Positions 9,432 through 16,579 of a DNA stretch of 64,000 nt are shown here, piece after piece. This stretch comes from Pedobacter steynii. Lineage in GTDB: Bacteria > Bacteroidota > Bacteroidia > Sphingobacteriales > Sphingobacteriaceae. The stretch lies in assembly GCF_900103665.1 (NCBI RefSeq), contig NZ_FNGY01000001.1, forward strand, positions 62,001-126,000, given 5' to 3'. The position numbers were made by a program, and so were the translations under genes. Position 1 is the first letter of the stretch. Each line of letters opens with the position of its first letter. Under the pieces are notes generated by a model that ran no database searches, was not told where the DNA came from, and saw only the letters and a program-made list of their open reading frames with translations.

Positions 9432-9644
9432 ATGGAAACGTTAAAATTCAAAACCACGATCAAATGTGAAGGTTGTATCGCAACCGTGACGCCACACTTA
9501 AATAATCTTTCGGAAATCTCTAAATGGGAAGTAGATACCACGAGTCCCGACAAAATCCTTACGGTAGAAGGGAATGAATCTCTGGACGCTCAGGTGATTA
9601 AAGATACTTTAAACAAAGCTGGATATGCAGCTGAGAAAATATAA
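9432..9644 (+). CDS. CopZ-like copper chaperone (HMA domain)
   Basis: A 70-residue cytosolic protein made of a single heavy-metal-associated domain. The metal site is Cys-Glu-Gly-Cys at residues 12-15, without the usual Met-x before the first Cys (Ile-Lys instead). The beta-alpha-beta-beta-alpha-beta pattern ends in Ala-Gly-Tyr-Ala-Ala-Glu. It should carry Cu(I) to the HMA domain or membrane entry site of CopA. It starts 29 bases after copA and is followed by a strong hairpin at 9684-9710, so copA and this gene form a two-gene transcript. Confidence 0.88.
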   Translation: METLKFKTTIKCEGCIATVTPHLNNLSEISKWEVDTTSPDKILTVEGNESLDAQVIKDTLNKAGYAAEKI

Positions 9645-9683
9645 ATGATTGACAATTAGCTGCATAATGATGTAAATTTAAAT

Positions 9684-9710
9684 GGAGAAACCTGAACTTC
9701 AGGTTTCTCC
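9684..9710 (+). terminator. hairpin terminator after copA-copZ
   Basis: A perfect inverted repeat with 13-base arms (GGAGAAACCTGAA and its complement) around one base, followed by a T-rich tract (TGATTTATTT). It lies 40 bases after the CopZ-like stop. Its position argues against a coding start at 9682. Confidence 0.75.
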
Positions 9711-9762
9711 TGATTTATTTAGCATCTTTGCCGGGAACACAATAGCCTTTGTTATTCCTAAA

Positions 9763-10188
9763 ATGAAAAGAATTGGAGCCTTAAGTTTTGCCGCATTTTA
9801 CCTGATGTTAACCACAGGTCTGTTTGTGTGTATGCTTCATTGTTCCGGTCAATCCTTATTCGTTCAAAAAAGGACACACCATGCTACGGCTGAAAACACT
9901 GCAGGACATCATGACAAATCAGGTAAGCATGGCAAATCCTGTGCGCCCGATAAAGATTGCAAATGTTGTGATGAACATGGGGAGTATGTGATCAAAGAGA
10001 ACATTAAGAGAACGGCATCAGTACAATTAACTGCGCCCAGTATTTTGCTCAGCCCTATTCAGGATTCCTTTCCAGGCTTAGTCCTTTCAGAAAAGCTGAT
10101 CAACGCTAAAAAATGGCAGCTGGATACCGGACCGCCACCTGATGTAAAAACACCACTTTATATTTCAAACAGGGTATTGCTGATTTGA
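9763..10188 (+). CDS. Cys/His-rich secreted small protein of the copper locus (HYC_CC_PP-like)
   Basis: A 141-residue protein with an N-terminal hydrophobic segment (about residues 8-26) that ends in Met-Leu-His-Cys. It then has a His/Lys-rich stretch, Cys-Lys-Cys-Cys-Asp-Glu-His, and near the C-terminus Gly-Pro-Pro-Pro-Asp-Val. The same order of elements (Cys/His after the signal, Cys-Cys in the middle, Pro-Pro-Asp near the end) is seen in the protein at 11202, of the family named HYC_CC_PP, so I regard it as a divergent member. The residues suit metal binding in the periplasm or at the inner membrane, but no function is known. The ATG at 9763 is chosen because an earlier frame start lies inside the upstream terminator. 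Confidence 0.7.
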   Translation: MKRIGALSFAAFYLMLTTGLFVCMLHCSGQSLFVQKRTHHATAENTAGHHDKSGKHGKSCAPDKDCKCCDEHGEYVIKENIKRTASVQLTAPSILLSPIQDSFPGLVLSEKLINAKKWQLDTGPPPDVKTPLYISNRVLLI

Positions 10189-10196
10189 TTCAAATC
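10182..10196. repeat. 7-1-7 inverted repeat upstream of the HMA-AraC gene
   Basis: GATTTGA, T, TCAAATC spans the stop codon of the preceding gene and lies about 80 bases before the HMA-AraC start. A second 10-base palindrome, TCAAGCTTGA, lies at 10258-10267 just before the ATG. Both share a TCAA/TTGA core and might be regulator sites; chance is possible given their size. Confidence 0.35.
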
Positions 10197-10273
10197 CGAT
10201 TTTCCGGGAGCCGAGGCCATTTGCGCGCTGCTGCCATCATCTGAATTGAATTTTTAATCAAGCTTGAATACTC

Positions 10274-10837
10274 ATGTTATTACACGTAAAAAATATGGTT
10301 TGCGGCCGTTGTATAGTTGCGGTGCGCGAACAAATGGAAAAACTAAATTTCCTGGTCTCTGATATTACCCTGGGAACAGTACAAATCTATCCCGATCCGG
10401 AAGGATTACAATTAGAAAATATTGGGACCTCACTGAAAATGCTGGGCTTTGAATTGATCGATAAAGAAAAAGATCAGCTCGTAGAGCGGGTAAAAAATGT
10501 GATCATCGAGCTCGTTCATCATTCTGACCTGGCCAATCTCGATCAAAGTATGGTAAGTCTGATTTCTTCCGGTGTAAACAAGGATTATACTTATTTGAGC
10601 AGGTTGTTTTCCGATTCAGAATCGCTAACTATAGAGAAGTTTATCATCCATCAGAAAATTGAAAAGGTAAAGGAACTGATCGAATATGGAGAAATGAACC
10701 TCAATGAGATTTCCGTGAAAATGGGTTATAGCAGCAGTTCACATCTTTCTGCTCAATTCAAATCTATTACCGGACTTTCCCCGAGTAAATTTAAATCTGC
10801 AGGAAGCCCGGGACGGACGGCTATCGACAAAATTTAA
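10274..10837 (+). CDS. HMA-AraC one-component copper-responsive regulator (predicted)
   Basis: A 187-residue cytosolic protein with two parts. Residues 1-70 form a ferredoxin-like HMA domain whose metal loop reads Asn-Met-Val-Cys-Gly-Arg-Cys (Cys 10 and 13), the MxCxxC copper site. Residues about 95-183 form an AraC/XylS DNA-binding domain with two helix-turn-helix units; the second contains Ile-Ser-Val-Lys-Met-Gly-Tyr and then Ser-His-Leu-Ser-Ala-Gln-Phe-Lys. There is no AraC-type sugar-binding cupin. The simplest reading is that copper occupancy of the HMA domain controls DNA binding and hence copA and perhaps the cus operon. Similar short HMA-AraC proteins are known next to metal ATPases in Bacteroidota, but I know of no thorough characterisation. 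Confidence 0.85.
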   Translation: MLLHVKNMVCGRCIVAVREQMEKLNFLVSDITLGTVQIYPDPEGLQLENIGTSLKMLGFELIDKEKDQLVERVKNVIIELVHHSDLANLDQSMVSLISSGVNKDYTYLSRLFSDSESLTIEKFIIHQKIEKVKELIEYGEMNLNEISVKMGYSSSSHLSAQFKSITGLSPSKFKSAGSPGRTAIDKI

Positions 10838-10842
10838 AATGA

Positions 10843-11127
10843 CACTTTGAGAAAAGAGATGATTACCTTCAGGCTGGGGATGATCCTGCTTTTTTCGACC
10901 CGAGAATGCTGATGGATGGTTCTAAAACTCTTACCGGCGGAGACCTATGGAGCTATCTGACTTCCAGAACAGAACGTATCAAAAGAGCGGGGCAGTTGTT
11001 TGAGTGGATCAGGACCAAACAAATTGTTTTGCCCGAGCCCAGTACCTTTAAACTTTCTGAAGGCAAAGATGCCCATGATTTTTTAGAGAGCAGAAAGAGC
11101 ACGGGGAAAATCATACTAATTCCCTGA
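10843..11127 (+). pseudogene. 3' remnant of a quinone oxidoreductase / zinc-type alcohol dehydrogenase gene
   Basis: The frame ending at 11127 encodes the C-terminal end of a medium-chain quinone oxidoreductase: Gly-Gly-Asp-Leu-Trp-Ser-Tyr-Leu-Thr-Ser-Arg, then Arg-Ala-Gly-Gln-Leu-Phe-Glu-Trp, and the closing Ala-His-Asp-Phe-Leu-Glu-Ser-Arg-Lys-Ser-Thr-Gly-Lys. Reading upstream, similarity continues for about 20 codons (Asp-Pro-Ala-Phe-Phe-Asp-Pro) and then meets a stop at 10840-10842, immediately after the HMA-AraC gene. The catalytic GroES-like domain and the Rossmann fold (over 200 residues) are missing, so it cannot be an active enzyme. It looks like a deletion relic left when the copper genes were joined. 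A short protein could start from the ATG at 10906. Confidence 0.75.
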
Positions 11128-11201
11128 GCTCAGAATTTTATAAAATAATCCCATAATTATATAAAAATATAAACCTGCAATTTTTAAACTTTGTATCTTA
11201 A

Positions 11202-11609
11202 ATGAAAAGAACTCTGTTAACCATACTTGCTGTCTTCTATCTGGGTATTTCCAGTGGGGCGACGCTGCACTTCCATTACTGTATGGGGGAGTTGGTGAGC
11301 TGGGGTTTGGATCAGCAAAATAAAGATACCTGTGGTCTTTGCGGAATGCCTAAAAAAACCGCTAAGCCAAAGGCGAAGTCATGCTGTGAGGATGAAAAAC
11401 AACAACCAAAAGTTGATAAATCTCAAAAGGCGAATGTGCCTGTTTACGAGTTTAATGCTGCTTCATCGGCGATAATCCTGCCTTCTTCTTTATTTGTAAA
11501 TTATAAACCGGAGATCCCTGTAAAAATTACAAGGGAAGCATTGAGCAATGCACCTCCTGACGGCAATAAAATTCCCGTCTTCCTGAAAAACTGTACCTAC
11601 AGAATATAA
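11202..11609 (+). CDS. HYC_CC_PP family small secreted protein
   Basis: A 135-residue exported protein. After a signal-like hydrophobic segment come the three family marks: His-Tyr-Cys-Met-Gly (residues 25-29), a Cys-Gly-Leu-Cys and Lys-Ser-Cys-Cys-Glu-Asp region in the middle, and Ala-Pro-Pro-Asp-Gly near the C-terminus. The family is common in Bacteroidota and is usually found beside copper or other metal-efflux genes. Its function is not known; the Cys/His/Met content suggests metal binding outside the cytosol. It is the first gene of a run that continues into the Cus efflux operon, with 97 bases before the HMA gene. Confidence 0.8.
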   Translation: MKRTLLTILAVFYLGISSGATLHFHYCMGELVSWGLDQQNKDTCGLCGMPKKTAKPKAKSCCEDEKQQPKVDKSQKANVPVYEFNAASSAIILPSSLFVNYKPEIPVKITREALSNAPPDGNKIPVFLKNCTYRI

Positions 11610-11706
11610 TACCCTTTTCTTTCGTTTCCAGACGCGTTCGCGTCCTGGTTATGGCTTTGCTGTAACCCATTTTTTATTAAACCCATTTTCTTAAATAAAC
11701 TTGATT

Positions 11707-12075
11707 ATGAAATCATTGAGATTCCTATCGACGGTCGTATTGACCTTCCTGAGCATTGCTGTATTTGCGCAATCTAAAACAGACAGTATTAAAGTGCGTG
11801 GCAACTGTACCATGTGTAAAAGAACAATTGAAACCGCAATAAAGGTTCCTGGTGTAAGCGCTGCAAGCTGGAGCCCGGAGACAAAAATACTGAAGGTAAG
11901 TTACGATACTGCTAAAATCACCAACGAAAAAATACAGAAAAAGGTAGCCGCGGCAGGTTACGATACCCCAAAGTTTAAAGCTACTGATGAAGCCTATAAC
12001 AAGCTTCATGGATGTTGCCAGTATGAGCGTGAAGGAGAAGAAAGGCTTCCGGTTAAAGGTCAGAAAAAACACTAG
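11707..12075 (+). CDS. exported HMA-domain metal-binding protein
   Basis: A 122-residue protein with a signal peptide ending near Val-Phe-Ala (residues 19-21), then an HMA domain with Asn-Cys-Thr-Met-Cys (Cys 34 and 37). A C-terminal tail contains His-Gly-Cys-Cys-Gln-Tyr, a possible extra metal site. Being exported, it should act in the periplasm, perhaps passing copper to the Cus pump, unlike the cytosolic CopZ-like protein. The ATG at 11707 is used rather than the in-frame TTG six bases earlier. The pump gene starts 34 bases downstream. Confidence 0.85.
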   Translation: MKSLRFLSTVVLTFLSIAVFAQSKTDSIKVRGNCTMCKRTIETAIKVPGVSAASWSPETKILKVSYDTAKITNEKIQKKVAAAGYDTPKFKATDEAYNKLHGCCQYEREGEERLPVKGQKKH

Positions 12076-12109
12076 TTCAAATCAATATCACCATCATTAA
12101 CACAAAGAA

Positions 12110-13408
12110 ATGGTACATAAAATTATAGAATGGTCAATGCGCAACCGGTTTGTTGTGCTGGTGCTTTCTTTAGGGCTTTTTGTCTGGGGCATTTATGCCG
12201 TTAAGAAAAACCCCATAGATGCGATTCCTGACCTGTCAGAAAACCAGGTGATTGTATTTACAGAATGGATGGGCCGCTCACCGCAACTGATCGAAGATCA
12301 GGTCACCTATCCGCTGGTCACCAATTTGCAGGGGATTCCTAAGATCAAGTATGTTCGTGGTTCTTCCATGTTCGGAATGAGTTTTATCTATGTCATCTTT
12401 GAAGACGATGTGGATGTCTATTGGGCGAGAGAAAGGGTGCTGGAGAGAATCAGTACGATATCGAAGACCCTGCCTGATGGGGTTGCCCCACAACTGGGGC
12501 CGGATGGAACAGGGGTAGGCCATGTGTTATGGTACACCCTGGATGCTCCCGATATGGACCTAGGGGAACAACGGGCTATCCAGGACTGGTATGTGAAGTT
12601 TGCTTTGCAAACCGTTCCCGGAGTGAGTGAAATCGCTTCTTTTGGAGGGTTTCAAAAACAATATCAGATCTCTATAGATCCAAATAAACTGCTTTATTAT
12701 AAGCTATCTGCCCCGGAGGTGATTGCAGCGGTACGAAGCAATAACAATGAATCCGGAGGGAGAAAGTTTGAAATGAGTGATATGGGCTATATCATTAAGA
12801 CTTCCGGATACCTCAAATCAATTAAAGAAATCTCAGACATTCCGGTGAAAAATCAGAACGGAACGCCGATCCGGATTTCAGATCTTGCTACAGTACAGAT
12901 GACCGGCGAAACAAGGCTGGGGATCTTTGACCAGAATGGTGAAGGAGAACGTGCAGGTGGGATTGTCGTGATGCGTTATGGTGAGAATGCTGCTGAGGTA
13001 ATTGAGAAGGTGAAGGCCAAAATGAAAGAGGTGTCGAAAGGATTGCCCAAGGGTGTTAAATTCGATATTGTCTATGACCGTGGGGAGTTGATCAGTGAAG
13101 CCGTAGATTCCATCACCCATACACTGATTGAAGAAATGATCGTCGTTTCGATCATTGTCATCATTTTCCTTTTCCACTGGAGAAGCGCTTTGAGCATCAT
13201 CATTCAGATCCCAATCACCATTGCAGCGAGTTTCATCCTGCTGAATGCTTTTAATATTTCCTCTAATATCATGTCGCTGACCGGAATTGCCCTGGCCATT
13301 GGTGTCATCGTCGACAATGGGATTATCATGAGTGAAAACGCGTACAAACATCTTGCAGAGCGCTATGCGATCTGGGAACAGGGTCAACAAAAAACAACAG
13401 AGTCATGA
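12110..13408 (+). CDS. cusA: Cus/Czc-type heavy-metal RND efflux pump, N-terminal part (split gene)
   Basis: 432 residues corresponding to the N-terminal 40 % of a CusA/CzcA inner-membrane pump. It has the opening helix, the sequence Asn-Pro-Ile-Asp-Ala-Ile-Pro-Asp, porter-domain motifs (Gly-Val-Ser-Glu-Ile-Ala-Ser-Phe-Gly-Gly) and helices TM2-TM4, including Ile-Gly-Val-Ile-Val-Asp-Asn-Gly-Ile-Ile-Met-Ser-Glu-Asn-Ala. It stops in the cytosolic loop after TM4 at a TGA that overlaps the ATG of the second part by ATGA. CusA proteins are normally one chain of about 1040 residues. An A6 run at about 13388-13393 lies just before the junction; one extra A would join the two frames, so either the gene is truly split or this is a frameshift. 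Confidence 0.85.
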   Translation: MVHKIIEWSMRNRFVVLVLSLGLFVWGIYAVKKNPIDAIPDLSENQVIVFTEWMGRSPQLIEDQVTYPLVTNLQGIPKIKYVRGSSMFGMSFIYVIFEDDVDVYWARERVLERISTISKTLPDGVAPQLGPDGTGVGHVLWYTLDAPDMDLGEQRAIQDWYVKFALQTVPGVSEIASFGGFQKQYQISIDPNKLLYYKLSAPEVIAAVRSNNNESGGRKFEMSDMGYIIKTSGYLKSIKEISDIPVKNQNGTPIRISDLATVQMTGETRLGIFDQNGEGERAGGIVVMRYGENAAEVIEKVKAKMKEVSKGLPKGVKFDIVYDRGELISEAVDSITHTLIEEMIVVSIIVIIFLFHWRSALSIIIQIPITIAASFILLNAFNISSNIMSLTGIALAIGVIVDNGIIMSENAYKHLAERYAIWEQGQQKTTES

Positions 13409-15342
13409 TCAAGTGGATAAAAAATAGATTCCGTAAATCTCCGGATTGGATTACGGAAGAAGATCGCCTTGCGGTGATTACCAAATCCAGTAAACAGGTG
13501 TCCAGGGGCGTGTTCTTTGCCACGGTCATCATTATTACCTCTTTCCTTCCGGTATTTATGCTGACGGGGCAGGAGGGGAAATTATTCCATCCCCTGGCGT
13601 TTACCAAGACTTTCATTATGATCGTCGATGCCTTACTCGTGATTACCCTTGCACCGGTACTGATCTCTTTTTTCATGAAGGGTAAATTCAGACCGGACAA
13701 TGCGAATCCTGTAAACAGGGTACTGGAAAAGTTCTATGAGCCAGTCATCAGGGTGGTTTTAAATTGGAGAAAAACGACTTTGGCAGTAAATATCATTGCC
13801 TTGTTGATCACCATTCCCTTATTGAAAAATCTGGGAACAGAATTTATTCCTCCCCTGGACGAACAAAGCATTCTTTTTATGCCGGTCACTTTACCTGATG
13901 TTTCCAATGCAGAAGCTAAAAGGATCCTGCAGGTTCAGGATAAGATCATTAAATCTGTTCCGGAAGTGGACAAGGTTTTGGGTAAGGCGGGGAGGGCGAG
14001 TACGGCAACTGATAACTCCCCGATCAGTATGATCGAAACGATCATTACCCTGAAACCTAAAAAAGAATGGAGGGAAGGAATCACTAAAAAAGACATCATC
14101 AATGAACTGGATGCCAAATTACAGATTCCCGGAGTGGTGAATGGCTGGACACAGCCGATCATTAACAGGATCAATATGCTGGCTACCGGAATCCGTACAG
14201 ATGTAGGGATTAAGGTTTTCGGACAAAATCTGGATACGATTGCTTCTGTTTCTGAGCGTGTAAAGGCCGCATTGGAAGGTACTGCAGGAGTAAGTGATCT
14301 TTTTGTAGAACCGATTACCGGTGGTAAATACCTTTCTATCGATGTTAAACGTGACGAACTGGCCCGTTATGGACTGAATGTAGATGATGTCAATCAAATC
14401 GTGGAAACAGCATTGGGTGGAGCAACGATCGGCAATACCATTGAAGGGCGGCAGCGCTTCTCGATCAGCGTGCGTCTGGCCCAGGAATACAGAAATAGCG
14501 TAGAAAGAATCAAGCGTATTCCCGTACAATCCAAGGGATTTGGCGAGGTTCCGCTTTCAGCAGTTGCTGATGTCAAATTTGAAGATGGCCCGCCAATGAT
14601 CAGTTCTGATAACGCCATCCTCCGTGGAGCAGTCATGTTTAACGTGCGGGACAGAGATTTGGGAAGCACGGTTCAGGAGGCAATGGAGAAGCTGAATAAA
14701 GAAAAAGGAATGCTTCCTGAAGGCTATTTTCTGGAATGGAGCGGACAGTATGAAAACCTGATCAGAGGGAAGCAAACCCTGATGTGGATTGCTCCGGTAG
14801 TCCTGGTGATCATTTTCTTCTCTTTATATTTTGCTTTTCATTCCATCAGGGAAGCTTTCCTGAGTCTGATCACTGTTCCTTTTGCCTTAATCGGCGGAGC
14901 GTATATGATCTGGTTTTGGGATGTGAACCTTTCCGTTGGAGTAGCCGTAGGCTTTATCGCCCTGTTTGGGATCGCCGTCGAGACGGGAATTGTGATGGTC
15001 ATCTACCTCAATGATGCCATGCAGCAGCTGATCAAATTAAAAGGGAATTCCAGCGAAACGATTACTAAAGAAGATTTGAGAGAATATGTGATTTTCGGTG
15101 CAGCAAGAAGGCTAAGGCCAAAGCTGATGACCGTTTGTGTGTCGCTCTTTGGATTGGTGCCGGTATTGTGGGCCACAGGAGTGGGGGTAGATGTGATGCA
15201 ACCCATCGTATTGCCGATGATCGGAGGAGTGTTGACTTCTTCTACACACATCCTGTTGGTGACCCCACTGATCTTTCTGATGTCTAAAGAATATGAATTG
15301 AGAAAATATGGAAAATTGGAGGTGCATGATGTACAACATTAA
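13405..15342 (+). CDS. cusA: Cus/Czc-type heavy-metal RND efflux pump, C-terminal part (split gene)
   Basis: 645 residues continuing the pump from the loop before TM5: Ser-Ser-Lys-Gln-Val-Ser-Arg-Gly-Val-Phe-Phe-Ala-Thr, then Leu-Thr-Gly-Gln-Glu-Gly-Lys-Leu-Phe, the second porter domain (Gly-Thr-Glu-Phe-Ile-Pro-Pro-Leu-Asp) and TM7-TM12 at the end (Phe-Gly-Ile-Ala-Val-Glu-Thr-Gly). The methionine-rich channel expected of CusA cannot be confirmed by eye. The first ~25 residues (basic, Trp-rich) have no counterpart in ordinary CusA and form part of an enlarged loop. The ATG overlaps the TGA of the first part, so translational coupling could make both halves, which would have to assemble in the membrane. 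Confidence 0.85.
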   Translation: MIKWIKNRFRKSPDWITEEDRLAVITKSSKQVSRGVFFATVIIITSFLPVFMLTGQEGKLFHPLAFTKTFIMIVDALLVITLAPVLISFFMKGKFRPDNANPVNRVLEKFYEPVIRVVLNWRKTTLAVNIIALLITIPLLKNLGTEFIPPLDEQSILFMPVTLPDVSNAEAKRILQVQDKIIKSVPEVDKVLGKAGRASTATDNSPISMIETIITLKPKKEWREGITKKDIINELDAKLQIPGVVNGWTQPIINRINMLATGIRTDVGIKVFGQNLDTIASVSERVKAALEGTAGVSDLFVEPITGGKYLSIDVKRDELARYGLNVDDVNQIVETALGGATIGNTIEGRQRFSISVRLAQEYRNSVERIKRIPVQSKGFGEVPLSAVADVKFEDGPPMISSDNAILRGAVMFNVRDRDLGSTVQEAMEKLNKEKGMLPEGYFLEWSGQYENLIRGKQTLMWIAPVVLVIIFFSLYFAFHSIREAFLSLITVPFALIGGAYMIWFWDVNLSVGVAVGFIALFGIAVETGIVMVIYLNDAMQQLIKLKGNSSETITKEDLREYVIFGAARRLRPKLMTVCVSLFGLVPVLWATGVGVDVMQPIVLPMIGGVLTSSTHILLVTPLIFLMSKEYELRKYGKLEVHDVQH

Positions 15343-16579
15343 AAGAATCGTATGGCTGATTTGCCTGTTTCCCTTTTATTCGGTGGCACAGCAAAAACCA
15401 GTCCTTTCACTGGATACCATCCTGAACAGGATCGACCAGAATAATTTACTTTTACAGTCTTACGGACTGAAAGCAGAAAGCTATAAACACCTGGGTAAAG
15501 CGGCCACCGCATGGATGGCGCCAATGGTTGGGGTAGGGACATTTATGACGCCCTATCCCGGGCAGGTGCTGATGGACGACCGGGACAAAGGCTCGGTCAT
15601 GGTTCAATTTGAGCAGGACATTCCCAATCCGGTGAAGCTGAATGCCAACCGCAAGTTCATCGAGTCTAAAGGCAATATAGAAAATGCCACCAGGGGAGTA
15701 ACGCTGAACGAATATAAAGCACAAGCCAAACGCCTGTACTTTACCTGGCTCATTGCTCTTCAAAAGATCTCCATTTTGCAGAAAAATGAGAAGATTATGC
15801 AGACGATGAAAAAGATCGAGGAGATCAGGTATCCTTATAACCAGTCGAAACTGGGAAGTGTGTACAAAGCTTCAGCAAAGATTGAGGAAAACAGGAACAT
15901 GATCCGGATGCAGGAAGGTGATATGGCCAAATCCCGCGCCTGGTTAAACAGTTTGATGAACAATCCGGGGAATATGGACTTTGTCATAGACTCCACTTAT
16001 CAGCCTCAGTATGTGCCAGCCGTGATGATTGATACGGGCAGTCTGGCGATGGTAAGAAAGGACATCAAGAAAATGGATTACAGCATTTATTCGATGAAGC
16101 TGAACATTGAAGTGATGAAGAAACAAAGTCGCCCGGACTTTAAACTCCGCTTTGACCATATGTCACCATTGACTAAAATGATGCCTAAGGCTTTTAGCAT
16201 TATGGGGATGGTTAGCATTCCAATCGCGCCATGGTCTTCAAAGATGTATAAATCTGAAGCCAAAGGTATGGCCTATGAGGTGCTGGCGATGGAAAAGGAA
16301 AAATCAGCCATGCTTCAGGAAACTCAGGGCATGCTTTACGGGATGCAGTTTGAAATCCAGTCCATGCAAAAGCGGATCGAAGCGATGGAAGACAAGATCA
16401 TTCCTACGCTTCAGAAAACAATGGATGTAAGTTTCCTCAGCTACCGGGAGAACAAGATGGAGCTGCCGGAGGTGATCGGTACCTGGGAAGCATTGACCAT
16501 GATGCAGAGCAGCGTATTGGAGGAGAAACTTAAACTTTATTTAATGATCGTAGATTATGAGAAAGAATTATATCGTTAG
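15329..16579 (+). CDS. TolC/CusC-like outer-membrane efflux protein
   Basis: A 416-residue protein with a signal peptide ending near Ser-Val-Ala-Gln and long amphipathic helices rich in Met, Lys and Glu, typical of TolC-family channels in Bacteroidota Cus operons. It should form the outer-membrane duct for the RND pump. Two ATGs are adjacent (15326 and 15329); 15329 lies six bases after a GGAGG at 15318-15322 and gives the better spacing. It overlaps the end of the pump gene by 14 bases and the next adaptor gene by 23 bases, so the operon is tightly packed and co-translated. The high Met content is consistent with a copper system. Confidence 0.82.
   Translation: MYNIKRIVWLICLFPFYSVAQQKPVLSLDTILNRIDQNNLLLQSYGLKAESYKHLGKAATAWMAPMVGVGTFMTPYPGQVLMDDRDKGSVMVQFEQDIPNPVKLNANRKFIESKGNIENATRGVTLNEYKAQAKRLYFTWLIALQKISILQKNEKIMQTMKKIEEIRYPYNQSKLGSVYKASAKIEENRNMIRMQEGDMAKSRAWLNSLMNNPGNMDFVIDSTYQPQYVPAVMIDTGSLAMVRKDIKKMDYSIYSMKLNIEVMKKQSRPDFKLRFDHMSPLTKMMPKAFSIMGMVSIPIAPWSSKMYKSEAKGMAYEVLAMEKEKSAMLQETQGMLYGMQFEIQSMQKRIEAMEDKIIPTLQKTMDVSFLSYRENKMELPEVIGTWEALTMMQSSVLEEKLKLYLMIVDYEKELYR

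Noticed and set aside
9682..9762. Upstream start for the Cys/His-rich protein at 9763
   Set aside because: The added residues would be coded by the copA-copZ terminator hairpin, and the signal-like segment starts at 9763.
12878..13390. Leftward 170-codon open frame across the RND pump
   Set aside because: It runs antisense to conserved pump sequence; its Asp/Asn-rich content is a shadow of membrane-helix codons.
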